64,000 nucleotides of DNA, taken from contig NC_030852.1 of assembly GCF_000208745.1 (NCBI RefSeq), positions 14,965,380 through 15,029,379 of the forward strand, in the 5' to 3' direction. A program made the translations under genes and the position numbers. The DNA comes from Theobroma cacao. Its lineage: Eukaryota > Streptophyta > Magnoliopsida > Malvales > Malvaceae. Shown one piece after another: positions 23,309-34,452 of this stretch. The notes under the pieces are model-generated. The model had not been told where the DNA came from and made no database searches. It saw only the letters and a list, made by a program, of their open reading frames with translations. How positions within the stretch are numbered: the stretch's first letter is position 1; every line of letters begins with the position of its first letter.

Positions 23309-26261
23309 TGTCACGACCCGATACTCCCCTAGAGCCCGTGACAACCGCCGTGGTGTCCCGATAGACACTCACTACCCGGAATGTCAACCCAAGACCTCGC
23401 AAGGCTTTTCTATTAGTTTCTCATTTCCCTTGTGAGCAACCATTGTCAAATATCGTGTTCTAAAATATTTTAAACTGTTTCCAACTAAAAACAAATAAAA
23501 TATTAATTTTCGTCTCATAGGGGTATTTTGGTCATTTTTCTCAAAAATTTCGAAACTGACTAAAACGTAATATACAAGTACAAAACACATAATTCATATT
23601 CAAAATGAGTTTAAAAGTCTAAAATCTTCATTTAAAACGAAATTATGGTTATTTGAATATAATAAGAAAATAAAAGAAATATTAAGTAAAATATTCTATT
23701 TTCTTATAAAACAATATTTATAGAGTTATACGTGAATAATTTTTATAACGTAAAAGCTAAATAAATTTATACATACTTAAATACAGTAAGCCAAAATATT
23801 TAATTTAATTTACAATAACAAGAGTGCCCCCGAATAAACAAAAGTAAAGAGGACTGTGAACCTACGGTTTGGAAAATGCAGATCCCACTGTAGTCCTCGA
23901 TGAGATCAGCTATCTACAGTCTATACTGAACCTGAAATGGGTGGAAAGGAGGGTGGTGAGATTATAAAATCCCAATGAGTAAACAAACATCATCATAAAC
24001 ATCTAGAGTTGAGTACATGGAGACAATAAAGTAAATCATCATAAACTGGGTTATAGCATTAGAACACATTTTGTTCAAAACACGTAAAGAGGCTTATGAA
24101 TCTCATAAAAATCTAGGCTTGTGCCATAAATCCATTCTCGGGGACACCTTGGCCGAGGCATCCTACCGAGACCGCCAAGGCTATTAAAATTCACATTTCA
24201 CATAAATCATGTTTTTGTTTTGAAAACATAGCCGTTCCTTGGCGTTGGCTGAGTTCCCCCTCACGTGGTGGTTTAGCGTGAAGTGAACCCTAAACTTTAC
24301 CCCAGGAGATACCCTACGCGCCTCTCCGTTCGAGGTAAGAATATAATGGGGTTTACCGTGCCCCTCTAAAAGGCTGGTCCACAGAAACCCCCTACTGCAG
24401 TGATTAATTAATATATAATCCACCATATAATAAAACTCAATAACATGATATGGCAATTTTGTAATTCGTAGTTTTTCAAGGTAACCAAACAATTCGCATT
24501 TCAATACAATTGCCAACTAGCCAATCATGCTCGATTTATCATAAGCCAGTTAATTTAAACAATCAAATTGCCACAATTAACAGTCTCCGTGTACTCTATT
24601 TTTCAAAATCACTATTAATTTCAAAACAATTTATAATTTAATTTCATTGAAACTCATTTATTCATAAAACATGAAAATTTATCTTTTTAAATTCCTTTTT
24701 CCATAGAATTCATGAAAGCATCTAAAAACCACCCTAGATAATTAAAATGACAGTAAGTTTACTCACAATGTCTAGAATGCAGACTTTCGAAGCACTCTGT
24801 CTACTGGTCCTCGGATGCAATTTCCTTGCCTTTATCGGAGGACTCACCACCTTGACACAGTACAAAATCGAGAGTTTCACCAAGTTGGTACTAAATCAAA
24901 ATTAAACTAATTTAGACTACCAATGCATGATATGGAATGCAAAAATGCACTGGTAACTATCTAAACCCGGTATTGGCCTAATTCGTCTTATCACCCGATT
25001 AAATTCCTAACGGGTCCGTTTAAACTCCAATTTAATTCTTTTCAGTTTCTATACCTCAATTGCACCCAAATTAACTTAATGTCCCTCAGTGTGGTGCAAA
25101 TTATCAGTCCCAACAGCAAATTACGAAAATACCCCTAGTGGGTAAAAATTCGTATTTTTGCTCCGAAAATTCCCATTATTTTTCTAGGCTCATAATTCAT
25201 TATTCCTTAACCAATTCTCCTAGAATAAAATCAAACTCATCCTCACTCACTACATGGTAAATTCAGCCATTAATGGTTGGGGGAGAAAATAAATTCTTTT
25301 CTTGTTGTTTTGTTTCTAAATATGCTAAACTAACTAAAAACACTAACATAAATTAAAATCAAATAAATCCAACAACTTTCTCTCTCCTAACCCATTTTTT
25401 CAGAATTGAATTCATCATGAAAACATGTAATTTAATCATGGAAAATAAAGAGAAATGCTTGGGAATAAGAAAACTCAAGCTTAATAAAAAAAACTCACCT
25501 TTTTCACTTAATTTCCTTGAAAATTCACACTTTTTCTTTGATTTTCTCTCTCTAGGGTTTTGTTTTTGTTTTCTCTCTCTTCTTGCTGGTTTGGCCGGCC
25601 ATGGGGTGGAAGATGGGCTGATTTTGTGCCTTTTAAAAAGGAAAATAATAAATTAATAAAGGCATGACACATGGCATCATGTCATTGGCCCGTTTTTAAA
25701 ATTTTAAAAATTTAAACATTTTATCTCCACCACATGTTTAGTCAAGGGTCAAAGATGAAGACAAGGAAGACCATGTGCTGGAAAAAATATCCTGGTGGTG
25801 GAAAATTACAATTTTGCCCCTGAGGTGGCAAAATTACCATTTTACCCCTATACTCCAAATTATACCGAAATTAAAATTTTTCACTTCTAAACCTCAAATC
25901 ATACTTCAATAAGTCAAATTATACTCTAATAAGTCAAATGGGGTCAAAAAAATCTTTTCTAAAATTCCCATTTTGTCCCCAGGTGGCAAATGACCATTTT
26001 GCCCCTAGTTAGTGAAAATTCCGATTTGACTCCAAATTGATCCTCAAACTCCAAATTACCATTTTAAGTCATCCATGAACTGTGAAACTCTTAATCTCAC
26101 CTTAAAATTCCTATTTGATCTAGTTCGAGGATTAAATAAACTTTGTTGTACCTCTAGGTACAATACCGACTTTTGTAAATTTTTCGGGACTCTCCTAGCA
26201 TGCAATCATGCTATCATCACATGTATGTCATGAATAGTATTTTATAAGGTCGGGCTTTACA
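23309..26261 (-). mobile_element. 3' LTR of the Tekay element
   Basis: 2953 bases, starting (minus strand) TGTAAAGCCCGACC at 26261 and ending at 23309 in GGGTCGTGACA. It is highly similar to the 5' LTR at 31342-34165 over all sequenced parts, with scattered substitutions and small indels. It is related to, but distinct from, the family A LTRs at 1-1097 and 46463-49313. Small open frames in it are not supported as genes. Confidence 0.95.
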
Positions 26262-26280
26262 GCACTACCCCCCTTAAAAT
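26262..26280 (-). promoter_or_regulatory. Polypurine tract of the Tekay element
   Basis: On the minus strand TTTTAAGGGGGGTAGTGC lies immediately before the 3' LTR terminus. Confidence 0.8.
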
Positions 26281-26300
26281 AAAATTTTGACCTCAAAATT

Positions 26301-26726
26301 TCACTTACCTGATTCGAATAAAAGATGTGGATATTGGTTTCTCATCTGGCTCTCGACTTCCCACGTCATCTCCTCCATTCGAGCATTCTTCCACAATACT
26401 TTCACCATTGGAATGCTCTTGTTCCTTAGCACTCGATCCTTTCGATCTAGAATACGTACAGGCTGCACCTCGAACTTCAAATCCTCATGCAACTCAATGG
26501 GAGGTGTCTCTAAAATGTGAGAGGGATCGGGAACATACTTTTTCAACATCGAGACATGGAAGACATTATGAATTCGATCTAACTCTGGGGGTAATTCAAG
26601 TCTGTAAGCCACTGGCCCAATCCTTTCAATGATACGAAAAGGTCCAATGTATCTTGGATTGAGCTTTCCCCTCTTCGCGAATCGAATCACACCTTTCATC
26701 ATCCAATAAATACCACAAATTATCAC
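26301..26726 (-). pseudogene. Tekay pol: integrase C-terminus and chromodomain
   Basis: This open stretch of about 140 codons carries the end of the integrase (the GPFRI and [11 protein letters not shown] motifs, about residues 29-62) followed by a chromodomain-like segment (about 88-130, with VLWKN and ATW-type MTWEVE), ending near the 3' LTR. In chromoviruses this module targets integration to particular chromatin marks. It is in a different frame from the preceding integrase core because of the 83-nt insertion at 26693-26775. Its first dozen codons are read from that insertion and are not part of the protein. Confidence 0.85.
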
Positions 26727-26775
26727 AATAGTATAATCAAATAAGATTTAATACTTGGAAATTTCAAATTATTAC
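26693..26775 (-). other. 83-nt GT...AG intron-like insertion in pol
   Basis: On the minus strand the integrase frame reads up to GAAAG, then GTAATAATTT ... GATGATGAAAG, and then continues as GTGTGATTCG in the downstream frame. Removing exactly the GT...AG segment returns the reading to the usual family sequence across the junction. The segment is strongly A+T-rich, as plant introns are. It is bounded by a 7-base direct repeat GAAAGGT (26774-26780 and 26691-26697), so a small insertion with target duplication is an alternative to an intron. Its length is not a multiple of three. Confidence 0.6.
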
Positions 26776-28441
26776 CTTTCCAAGGAGAAACCTTAAGAAA
26801 AACTTTATCGTCGACTTCAAACTCCAAATCTTTCCTTCGTTTATCCGAATAATTCTTCTGCCTATCTTGAGCTGTCTTTAATCGCTCTCGGATAACTTTG
26901 ACCTTATCGTTTGTCAAATCAATCAATTCCACATTCACCAATTTCCTCTCACCTACTTCATCCCAACAGAGCGGAGTTCGGCATTTCCTTCCATACAAAG
27001 CCTCGTATGGTGCCATCCCAATACTAGACTGAAAACTGTTATTATAAGCAAACTCCACCAATGGCAAGTGTCTGTCCCAACTCCCGATAAAGTCAATGAC
27101 ACAAGCCCGTAACATATCCTCCAAGGTCTGAATAGTTCTCTCAGATTGACCATCTGTCTGTGGATGAAAGGCAGTACTAAATCTCAATTTAGTTCCAAGA
27201 GCTTCCTGAAATTTTGGCCAAAATCGAGAAGTAAATCGAGGGTCTCGATCTGACACAATAGAAACTGGGACTCCGTGTAATCTCACAATCTCATCTATAT
27301 AAAGTCTTGCCAGCCTCTCAATAGAATACGTGCTATGGATAGCCAAGAAATGGGCGGACTTAGTCAATCTATCCACAATCACCCAAATAGCATCCTTCCC
27401 ACTTTGTGTCCGCGGCAAACCCAATACAAAGTCCATAGTCACATGTTCCCACTTCCATTCAGGAATCGGTAAAGGCTGAAGAGTACCTGACGGTTTTTGA
27501 TGCTCCGCCTTGATCTGTTGGCATGTGAGACATTTCGCTACAAACTCTGCTATGTCTCGTTTCATACCCGGCCACCAATAACTTTCTTTAATAGTCCGAT
27601 ACATCTTGGTGCTTCCGGGATGTAAAGCGTAGGCGGAAGAATGAGCTTCCTCCAAAATAGCTCGTCTCAATTGATCATCCTTAGGAACACAAATTCGGTC
27701 TCTAAGCATGAAAGTACCATCATCGCTGAGTCTAAACTCACTAGCTTCTCCATCTTGCAGCTTTTGAACTTCCTGTTTCAACCAATCATCAGATTTCTGC
27801 AATTCTCTTATCTGATTCAACAATGAAGGTCTCACGACGAAACTAGCAAGTAGGGTTCCATCCTCACCATTATTCAACTGGATCCCTAGAGATTTCATCT
27901 CAAGTAACATCGGAAAATAAGAACTTTGAAGTGTTGCTAACGACGATGAGGATTTACGACTTAAGGCATCCGCTACAACATTTGCTTTTCCCGGATGATA
28001 ATCAATCACTAAGTCATAATCCTTAATCAACTCCAACCATCGTCTCTGTCTCAAGTTAAGCTCTTTCTGGGTGAGCAAATACTTCAAACTTTTATGATCA
28101 GAAAAAATCCGACAACGCTCACCATATAAATAATGTCTCCAAATCTTCAATGCGAATACTACTGCTGCTAACTCCAAGTCATGAGTAGGGTAATTCGTCT
28201 CGTGCTTCTTCAACTGTCGGGAAGCATAAGCTATTACTTTCTCGTCCTGCATCAACACACACCCTAATCCCAACTTAGATGCATCGCTATATACCACAAA
28301 TTCTTTTCCACTAACAGGAAGTGTTAAAACGGGAGCAGAGGTTAACCGGTTCTTTAGCTCCTGAAATCGATTCTCACAAACATCATCCCACTCATACTTA
28401 ACTCCTTTACGAGTCAAACGAGTTAGAGGAGCTGCTATCAA
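26723..28441 (-). pseudogene. Tekay pol: RNase H and integrase core
   Basis: A 572-codon open stretch. RNase H lies at about residues 45-163 with the acidic residues D53, E90, D115 and D158 in place. A zinc-binding HHCC motif follows (H267/H274, C304, C307), then the integrase catalytic triad D337, D398, E434 with exactly 35 residues between the last two. It is in the same frame as the reverse transcriptase upstream, from which a single TAG (28453-28451) separates it. The last about 17 codons before the stop at 26723 come from the intron-like insertion. All catalytic residues are present in this piece, so it is the best-preserved part of the element. Confidence 0.93.
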
Positions 28442-28450
28442 AGAAAATCC

Positions 28451-28936
28451 CTAAACAAATCTTCGGTAATAACCGGCTAAGCTAAGGAAACTACGAATCC
28501 CAATTACCATTCTCGGTTGCTCCCATTGCAAGATTGCCTCAATCTTCTTGGGATCGATATAAATTCCAGCTCTGGACACCACATGTCCCAAGAAAACCAC
28601 TTCCTTCAACCAAAATTCACATTTAGAGAACTTGGCATAGAGTTGCCTCTCGCGCAAAGTTTGCAACATAATGCGCAAATGGACAACATGTTCATCCTCA
28701 TTCTTCGAATAAACCAGGATGTCATCCATGAATACTATCACAAACTTATCCAAGTATGGATGGAACACCCTGTTCATAAGATCCATAAAAACTGTCGGGG
28801 CATTAGTCAAACCAAACGTCATCACCAGAAACTCATAATGCCTATAACGCGTCTTGAAGGCAGTCTTGGGTACATCCTGCTCCTTAATCCTCAACTGATA
28901 GTACCCAAATCTCAAATCAATCATAGAGAAGACCAT
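28451..28936 (-). pseudogene. Tekay pol: reverse transcriptase core
   Basis: 161 codons in the pol frame. The RT active site FMDD is at about residues 69-72 (near 28720-28730), preceded by the FGLTNAP motif and followed by FLGHVVS and a thumb region. It is bordered upstream by a TAG and a TGA within about 32 codons (28937-29035) and downstream by TAG at 28453. The catalytic aspartates are intact; inactivation is by the flanking stops. Confidence 0.92.
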
Positions 28937-29032
28937 AGCACCTCGTAATTGATCAAAAAGATCATCTATCTAGGGTAAAGGGTATTTATTCTTGATGGTC
29001 ACTCGGTTCAGCTGACGGTAATCGATACACAA

Positions 29033-29782
29033 TCAAAGAGTGCCATCCTTCTTCTTTACAAATAGGACTGGTGCTCCCCAAGGAGAAATGCTAGGGCGAA
29101 TGAAACCTTTATCCACCAAATCTTGCAACTGGACTTTCAATTCCTTCAACTCTGCCGGAGCCATTCTATATGGAGGAATAGAAATAGGTGCGGTACCCGG
29201 AAGTAAATCAATAGGGAACTCAAGCTTTCGATCAGGAGGTAGTCCCGGTAAATCATCAGGAAATACATCAAGAAACTCACTTACTATTGGGACATCCTCT
29301 AACTTAGGTTCCCCCTTTGAAGTATCAATCACGTATGTCAAATAAGTCGGATACCCTTTTTGCACTAATTTCGAAGCTTTGATGGTCAAGATTACACAAG
29401 ATGGTAATACTCGATGTTCCCCTACAAACACAATCTCTGCTCCCTCCGAATTTCGAATAACAACTTCTTTTTGGAAACAATCCATGTTTGCCCGATGTGC
29501 AATTAACCAGTCCATACCCAATATTAAATAAAAATCCAAGATCTCTAGAGGAATTAAGTCACCCCTAAATTCTTCCTCACCTACCCTTACCCCACAGTCT
29601 CTATAACAAGTATTTCTAATCAACTGTTCTCCTAGAGGGGTATGCACTACAATTTCTCCCTCTAATGGTGACAGGTTTCTATCAGCAATTGATGCAAATG
29701 TCATACTCACATAAGATCTATCTGAGCCAGAATCTATCAAAACATAAGCATCTTTATCAAATAAAGACATAATACCTGTCAC
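29033..29782 (-). pseudogene. Tekay pol: aspartic protease and RT N-terminus
   Basis: 249 codons. The protease active site is LIDSGSDRSYVS (about residues 15-26, catalytic Asp in DSG), with a second conserved hydrophobic-Gly segment LILGMDWL near residue 88. The RT start follows from about residue 180, with GLPP, IDLLPG and the WGAPVLFVKKKDG motif ending at the stop TGA (29035-29033). It is in the same frame as the RT core. An upstream TGA near 29800 cuts it from gag, where several CGA codons would be expected. Confidence 0.9.
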
Positions 29783-29901
29783 TGCTCCAGGTCAGACTCG
29801 TGCCTCATCTTCCGTCACAGCGAAAACTCTTGTCGAAGTAAGAGTCTATGGTCTCGAAGGTGGATACGTCGGGGTATTACTCTCCACACCGAACCGTATG
29901 G

Positions 29902-31155
29902 CTACTCCCTGTCCGGTGGTAACCCAGAAGAATCTCTCCTCTGCATATTAGTGCGAGCTGGTGGAGATGATGCAGCTATAGTGGCTCGTCCTAACCGTGG
30001 GCAATTACTCCTAATATGGCTCGACTGACCACAATGAAAACATAATGCAAGCCCCCTACACAGCCCAACATGATAATTTTCACAATTTCTGTATCTGTCA
30101 GAACCTCCGAAACTCTTCCCAAAACTAGTCATAGCAGATCTGCTAAACCTCAAAGGTCTTTGTTGTGATGGTGGAAATGGAGGTCGAGGAGATGTCACGA
30201 AAACAGAAGTAGTGCTCCCTGAAGTCACTGAGTCCTTGCCTCTTTTTACTGGCTGACTAGAAGACATACCAGGGTTCCTCCTTTTTGCAAACTCAATCCG
30301 AATCCTCCTATTCTCAGTCGCGAGCTTCTTAGCCAGTAAAGCCATCTGTACTACCTCCTTATGTGGCTCCCTACCAGTCACTGTCAATCGCTCTCTAATC
30401 TCATTACGGAGCCCTTCCTCGAAATAGCTGGCCTGATCTTGCTCAGATTTCACCAGATCCGGCACATATAACATCAACTCGTTAAAACGAGTCTCGTACT
30501 CCTTTACAGTTAGATTCCCCTGTTTCAAACTCAGAAATTCTCTCTTCTTTTATTTCTAATGAAAATAAGTGAAATACTGACCATCGAATTCCCTGAGAAA
30601 ATCGGACCATGTTTGAGGAGTAGTGGAACGGAACTTCATCGAATTCCACCAGGTACGAGCCCTCTTCTCTAATAATCTCGTAGCCACCATTAGCTTCATG
30701 TTGTCATCTAATCCCATATCAGAGAGAGTCTCTGAAATCTGATTAATCTAGTCCTTTGCCACAGTGGCATCCAACTCACCCGCGAAAGACATACAACTGA
30801 GCTGTCTAGCCTCCTTTAGCTTCTTAGAAATGGATACATCCTGTACTGGTGGTGGAACTAAAGGAGTAGTTGGAGGCACTATAGGTGGAACTTGACCAGT
30901 CTGAGCTTGACCAGCCATTGCGATAAAGAAAGTTGCCAATACCTGTGCTACTTTGGTAGGCATGGCGGGAATACCAGTAGGTGGTTGAGGAGGTGGAGGA
31001 TGTGGAAGACTCTCGGCTTGCTCAGCAGCAGGTGCTGCCCGAATGGTGGATGCAATTGATTCCTCTTCTACTGTATCTGGTTGATGACGTTGGGAACGAC
31101 ATTTTCCCCTCCCAACCGATCTAGTGAGAGGTGGGCGTCCGCGTCGAGGAGGCAT
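29902..31155 (-). pseudogene. Tekay gag (capsid and zinc knuckle), broken
   Basis: The frame starts at 31155 with MPPRRGRPPLTRS and runs 135 codons to a TAG (30748). It continues in the same frame through the capsid segment (WW..S.K and TWSDF motifs, about 30640-30560), with further TAG and TAA codons near 30550, and then 208 more codons (30528-29902) that hold the CCHC zinc knuckle with C163, C166, H171 and C176 of that piece. Gag packages element RNA into cytoplasmic particles. The N-terminal third is Pro-rich. Three stops make it non-functional as it stands. Confidence 0.9.
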
Positions 31156-31322
31156 TATAATCTACAAAAGAATATGAGCAAGTTTAGGTAACCTTAGGCT
31201 CTATATGCAGATGCATGCATTTTATTTAACCTAACCTAACCTAACTTAATCTGGGGCCACACTGATATTGTAAATTTTTAAAACAACTTTAAAACTAAAA
31301 ACTTTGATCTTTAAAACCAAAA

Positions 31323-31334
31323 GTTCTGATACCA
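31323..31334 (-). promoter_or_regulatory. Primer-binding site of the Tekay element (tRNA-iMet)
   Basis: On the minus strand TGGTATCAGAAC begins seven bases inside the 5' LTR end. It matches the complement of the initiator methionine tRNA 3' end at 11 of 12 positions. Confidence 0.85.
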
Positions 31335-31341
31335 ATTGAAT

Positions 31342-34165
31342 TGTCTGGACTCGGTACTCCCCTCGAGCCCGTGACAACCGCCGCGGTGTCTCGGTAGACA
31401 CTCATTAACCGGAATGTCAACCAAGATCTCGCAAGGCTTTTCTATCAGTTTCTCATTTCCCTTGTGAGCAACCATTGTTAAATATCGTGTTCTAAAATAT
31501 TTTAAACTCTTTCCAACTAAAAACAAATAAAATATTAATTTTCGTCTTACAAGGGTATTTTGGTCATTTTTCTCAAAAATTTTGAAACTGGCGAAAACGT
31601 AATATATAAGTACAAAACACATAATTCATATTCAAAATGAGTTTAAAAATCTAAAATCTTCATTTAAAACGAAATTATGGTTATTTGAATATAATAAGAA
31701 AATAAAAGAAATATTAAGTAAAATATTCTATTTTCTTATAAAACAATATTTATAGAGTTATACGTGAATAATTTTTATAGCGTAAAAGCCAAATAAATTT
31801 ATACATACTGTAATATAGTAAGTTAAAATATTTAATTTAATTTACAATAACAAGAGGGCCCCCGAATAAACAAAAGTAAAGAGGACTGTGAACCTACGGT
31901 TTGGAAAATGCAGATCCAATGGTAGTCCTCGATGAGATCAGCTATCTACAGCCTATACTGAACCTGAAATGGGTGGAAAAGAGGGTGGTGAGATTATAAA
32001 ATCCCAATGAGTAAACAAACATCATCATAAATATCTAGAGTTGAGTACATGAAGACAATAAAATAAATCATTATAAACTGGGTCACAACATAAGAATACA
32101 TTTCATTTAAAATATGTAAAGAGGCTTATGAATCTCATAAAAACTAGGCTTGTGCCATAAATCCATTCTCGGGGACACCTTGGCCTAGGCATCCTACCGA
32201 GACTGCCAAGGCTATTAAAATTCACATTTCACATAAATCATGTTTTTGTTTTGAAAACATAGCCGTTCCTTGGCGTTGGCTGAGTTTCCCCTCACGTGGT
32301 GGTTTGGCGTGAAGTGAACCCTAAGCTTTAGCCTAGGAGATACCCTACACGCCTCTCCGTTCGAGGTAAGAATATAATGGGATTTATCGTTCCCCTCTAA
32401 AAGGCTGGTCCACAGAAACCCCCTACTGCAGTGATTAATTAATATATATAATCCACCATACAATAAAACTCAATAACATGATATGGCAATTTTGTAATTC
32501 GTAGTTTTTCAAGGTAACCAAACAATTCGCATTTCAATACAATTGCCAACTAGCCAATCATGCTCGATTTATCATAAGCCAGTTAATTTAAACAATCAAA
32601 TTGCCACAATTAACAGTCTCCGTGTACTCTATTTTTCAAAATCANNNNNNNNNNNNNNNNNNNNNNNNNNNNNNNNNNNNNNNNNNNNNNNNNNNNNNNN
32701 NNNNNNNNNNNNNNNNNNNNNNNNNNNNNNNNNNNNNNNNNNNNNNNNNNNNNNNNNNNNNNNNNNNNNNNNNNNNNNNNNNNNNNNNNNNNNNNNNNNN
32801 NNNNNNNNNNNNNNNNNNNNNNNNNNNNNNNNNNNNNNNNNNNNNNNNNNNNNNNNNNNNNNNNNNNNNNNNNNNNNNNNNNNNNNNNNNNNNNNNNNNN
32901 NNNNNNNNNNNNNNNNNNNNNNNNNNNNNNNNNNNNNNNNNNNNNNNNNNNNNNNNNNNNNNNNNNNNNNNNNNNNNNNNNNNNNNNNNNNNNNNNNNNN
33001 NNNNNNNNNNNNNNNNNNNNNNNNNNNNNNNNNNNNNNNNNNNNNNNNNNNNNNNNNNNNNNNNNNNNNNNNNNNNNNNNNNNNNNNNNNNNNNNNNNNN
33101 NNNNNNNNNNNNNNNNNNNNNNNNNNNNNNNNNNNNNNNNNNNNNNNNNNNNNNNNNNNNNNNNNNNNNNNNNNNNNNNNNNNNNNNNNNNNNNNNNNNN
33201 NNNNNNNNNNNNNNNNNNNNNNNNNNNNNNNNNNNNNNNNNNNNNNNNNNNNNNNNNNNNNNNNNNNNNNNNNNNNNNNNNNNNNNNNNNNNNNNNNNNN
33301 NNNNNNNNNNNNNNNNNNNNNNNNNNNNNNNNNNNNNNNNNNNNNNNNNNNNNNNNNNNNNNNNNNNNNNNNNNNNNNNNNNNNNNNNNNNNNNNNNNNN
33401 NNNNNNNNNNNNNNNNNNNNNNNNNNNNNNNNNNNNNNNNNNNNTACCTTTTTCACTTGTTTTCCTTGATTTTTCACACTTTTTCTCTTGAAATTCCTCA
33501 CCTAAGGTTTGTTCTTCCTCTCTTTCTCTCTCTTTCTTGCTTGGCTGAATATTTGGAGAGTAATGGGCTGATTTATGCTGATTTTTTAGTTAAATAATAA
33601 AATATCCTAAGCTTGACACATGGCATTTTTTAATTGGTCCATTTTTAAAATTTTAAATTTTAAACATTTTATCTCCACCACATGATTACTAAAAGGTCAA
33701 AATGAGGATAAGGAAAGACCATGTTCTGGACAAAAATGTCCTGGTGTTGGAAAATTACTGTTTTGCCCCCGGTGTGGTAAAATTACCATTTTACCTTTTA
33801 CTCCAAATTATACCGAAATAAAAAATTTTCACTTTCTAAACCTCAAATCTTACTCCAATAAGTCAAATGGGGTCAAAAAAATCTTTTTTAAAATTCTCAT
33901 TTTTTCCCCAGGTGGCAAATGACCATTTTGCCCCTGAATAGTGAAAATTTCGATTCGACTCCAAATTGATCCTCAAACTCTGAATTACCATTTTGAGTCA
34001 TCCTTGGACTGTGATGATCTTAATCTCACCTATGATTAAATCAACGTTGTTGTACCTCTAGGTACAATACCGACTTTTGTAAATTTTTTGGGACTCTCCT
34101 AGCATACAATCATGCTATCATCACATGTACGTCATGAATAGTATTTTATAAGGATGGGCGTTACA
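31342..34165 (-). mobile_element. 5' LTR of the Tekay element (contains gap)
   Basis: The end of the LTR adjoining the primer site is at 31342; the outer end is at 34165, with TTACA next to the GTCTA duplication. It aligns with 23309-26261 on both sides of the N run. Small differences from the 3' LTR include a short deletion near 33860 and another near 34030. Confidence 0.93.
32645..33444. other. Assembly gap, 800 N
   Basis: Exactly 800 unknown bases inside the 5' LTR. The matching part of the 3' LTR (about 24612-25495) is about 884 bases, so the true missing length is probably somewhat more than 800. Open frames reported across it are meaningless. Confidence 0.97.
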
Positions 34166-34170
34166 GTCTA

Positions 34171-34435
34171 CCTTAGTGTCAAGACATTGTTAGCTATCTC
34201 GAGACTTTACCACATGTAATTGATATATCTTTTTCTAGTTGTTTAATTACTTTTCATCTTGGAGACTTTAGATGGATTGGAATAGTAACATAGACGAGAA
34301 TATAAGTATGAAATTATCAATATGACTTCATTTAAGGACTTCTGTAAGAATGAAAGATAGAAAGGCTTCATATTACTTTGGGGCGTAGTCTTGAAGTACT
34401 ATGGTCGTGTCATGTCTCAGTTTTAGGGCGTGGCA
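34171..34435 (+). mobile_element. Element D, 5' LTR, right part
   Basis: The continuation of LTR D after the Tekay insertion. It ends with a GGTCGTGTCATG ... GGGCGTGGCA block at 34435, followed after five bases by a primer-binding site, which fixes this end and the plus orientation of element D. Confidence 0.7.
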
Positions 34436-34440
34436 TATAA

Positions 34441-34452
34441 TGGTATCAGAGT
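34441..34452 (+). promoter_or_regulatory. Primer-binding site of element D (tRNA-iMet)
   Basis: TGGTATCAGAGT, matching the initiator methionine tRNA complement at 11 of 12 positions, immediately after the LTR end. Confidence 0.8.

Larger units (their letters stand above)
23309..34165 (-). mobile_element. Complete Tekay/Del-type Ty3/gypsy chromovirus
   Basis: Two long LTRs (23309-26261 and 31342-34165) bound a 5.1-kb interior with gag, protease, reverse transcriptase, RNase H, integrase and a C-terminal chromodomain, all on the minus strand. Both outer flanks are GTCTA (23304-23308 and 34166-34170), a perfect 5-bp target-site duplication. LTR ends are TG...CA. Long LTRs, a methionine-tRNA primer-binding site and a chromodomain in the pol C-terminus are the known traits of the Tekay (Del) lineage. 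The coding region carries at least seven stops and a frame-shifting 83-nt insertion, so this copy is not autonomous. It is inserted in the 5' LTR of element D. Confidence 0.95.

Noticed and set aside
32543..33501. Open frames of about 300 codons on both strands
   Set aside because: They consist almost entirely of N from the assembly gap.
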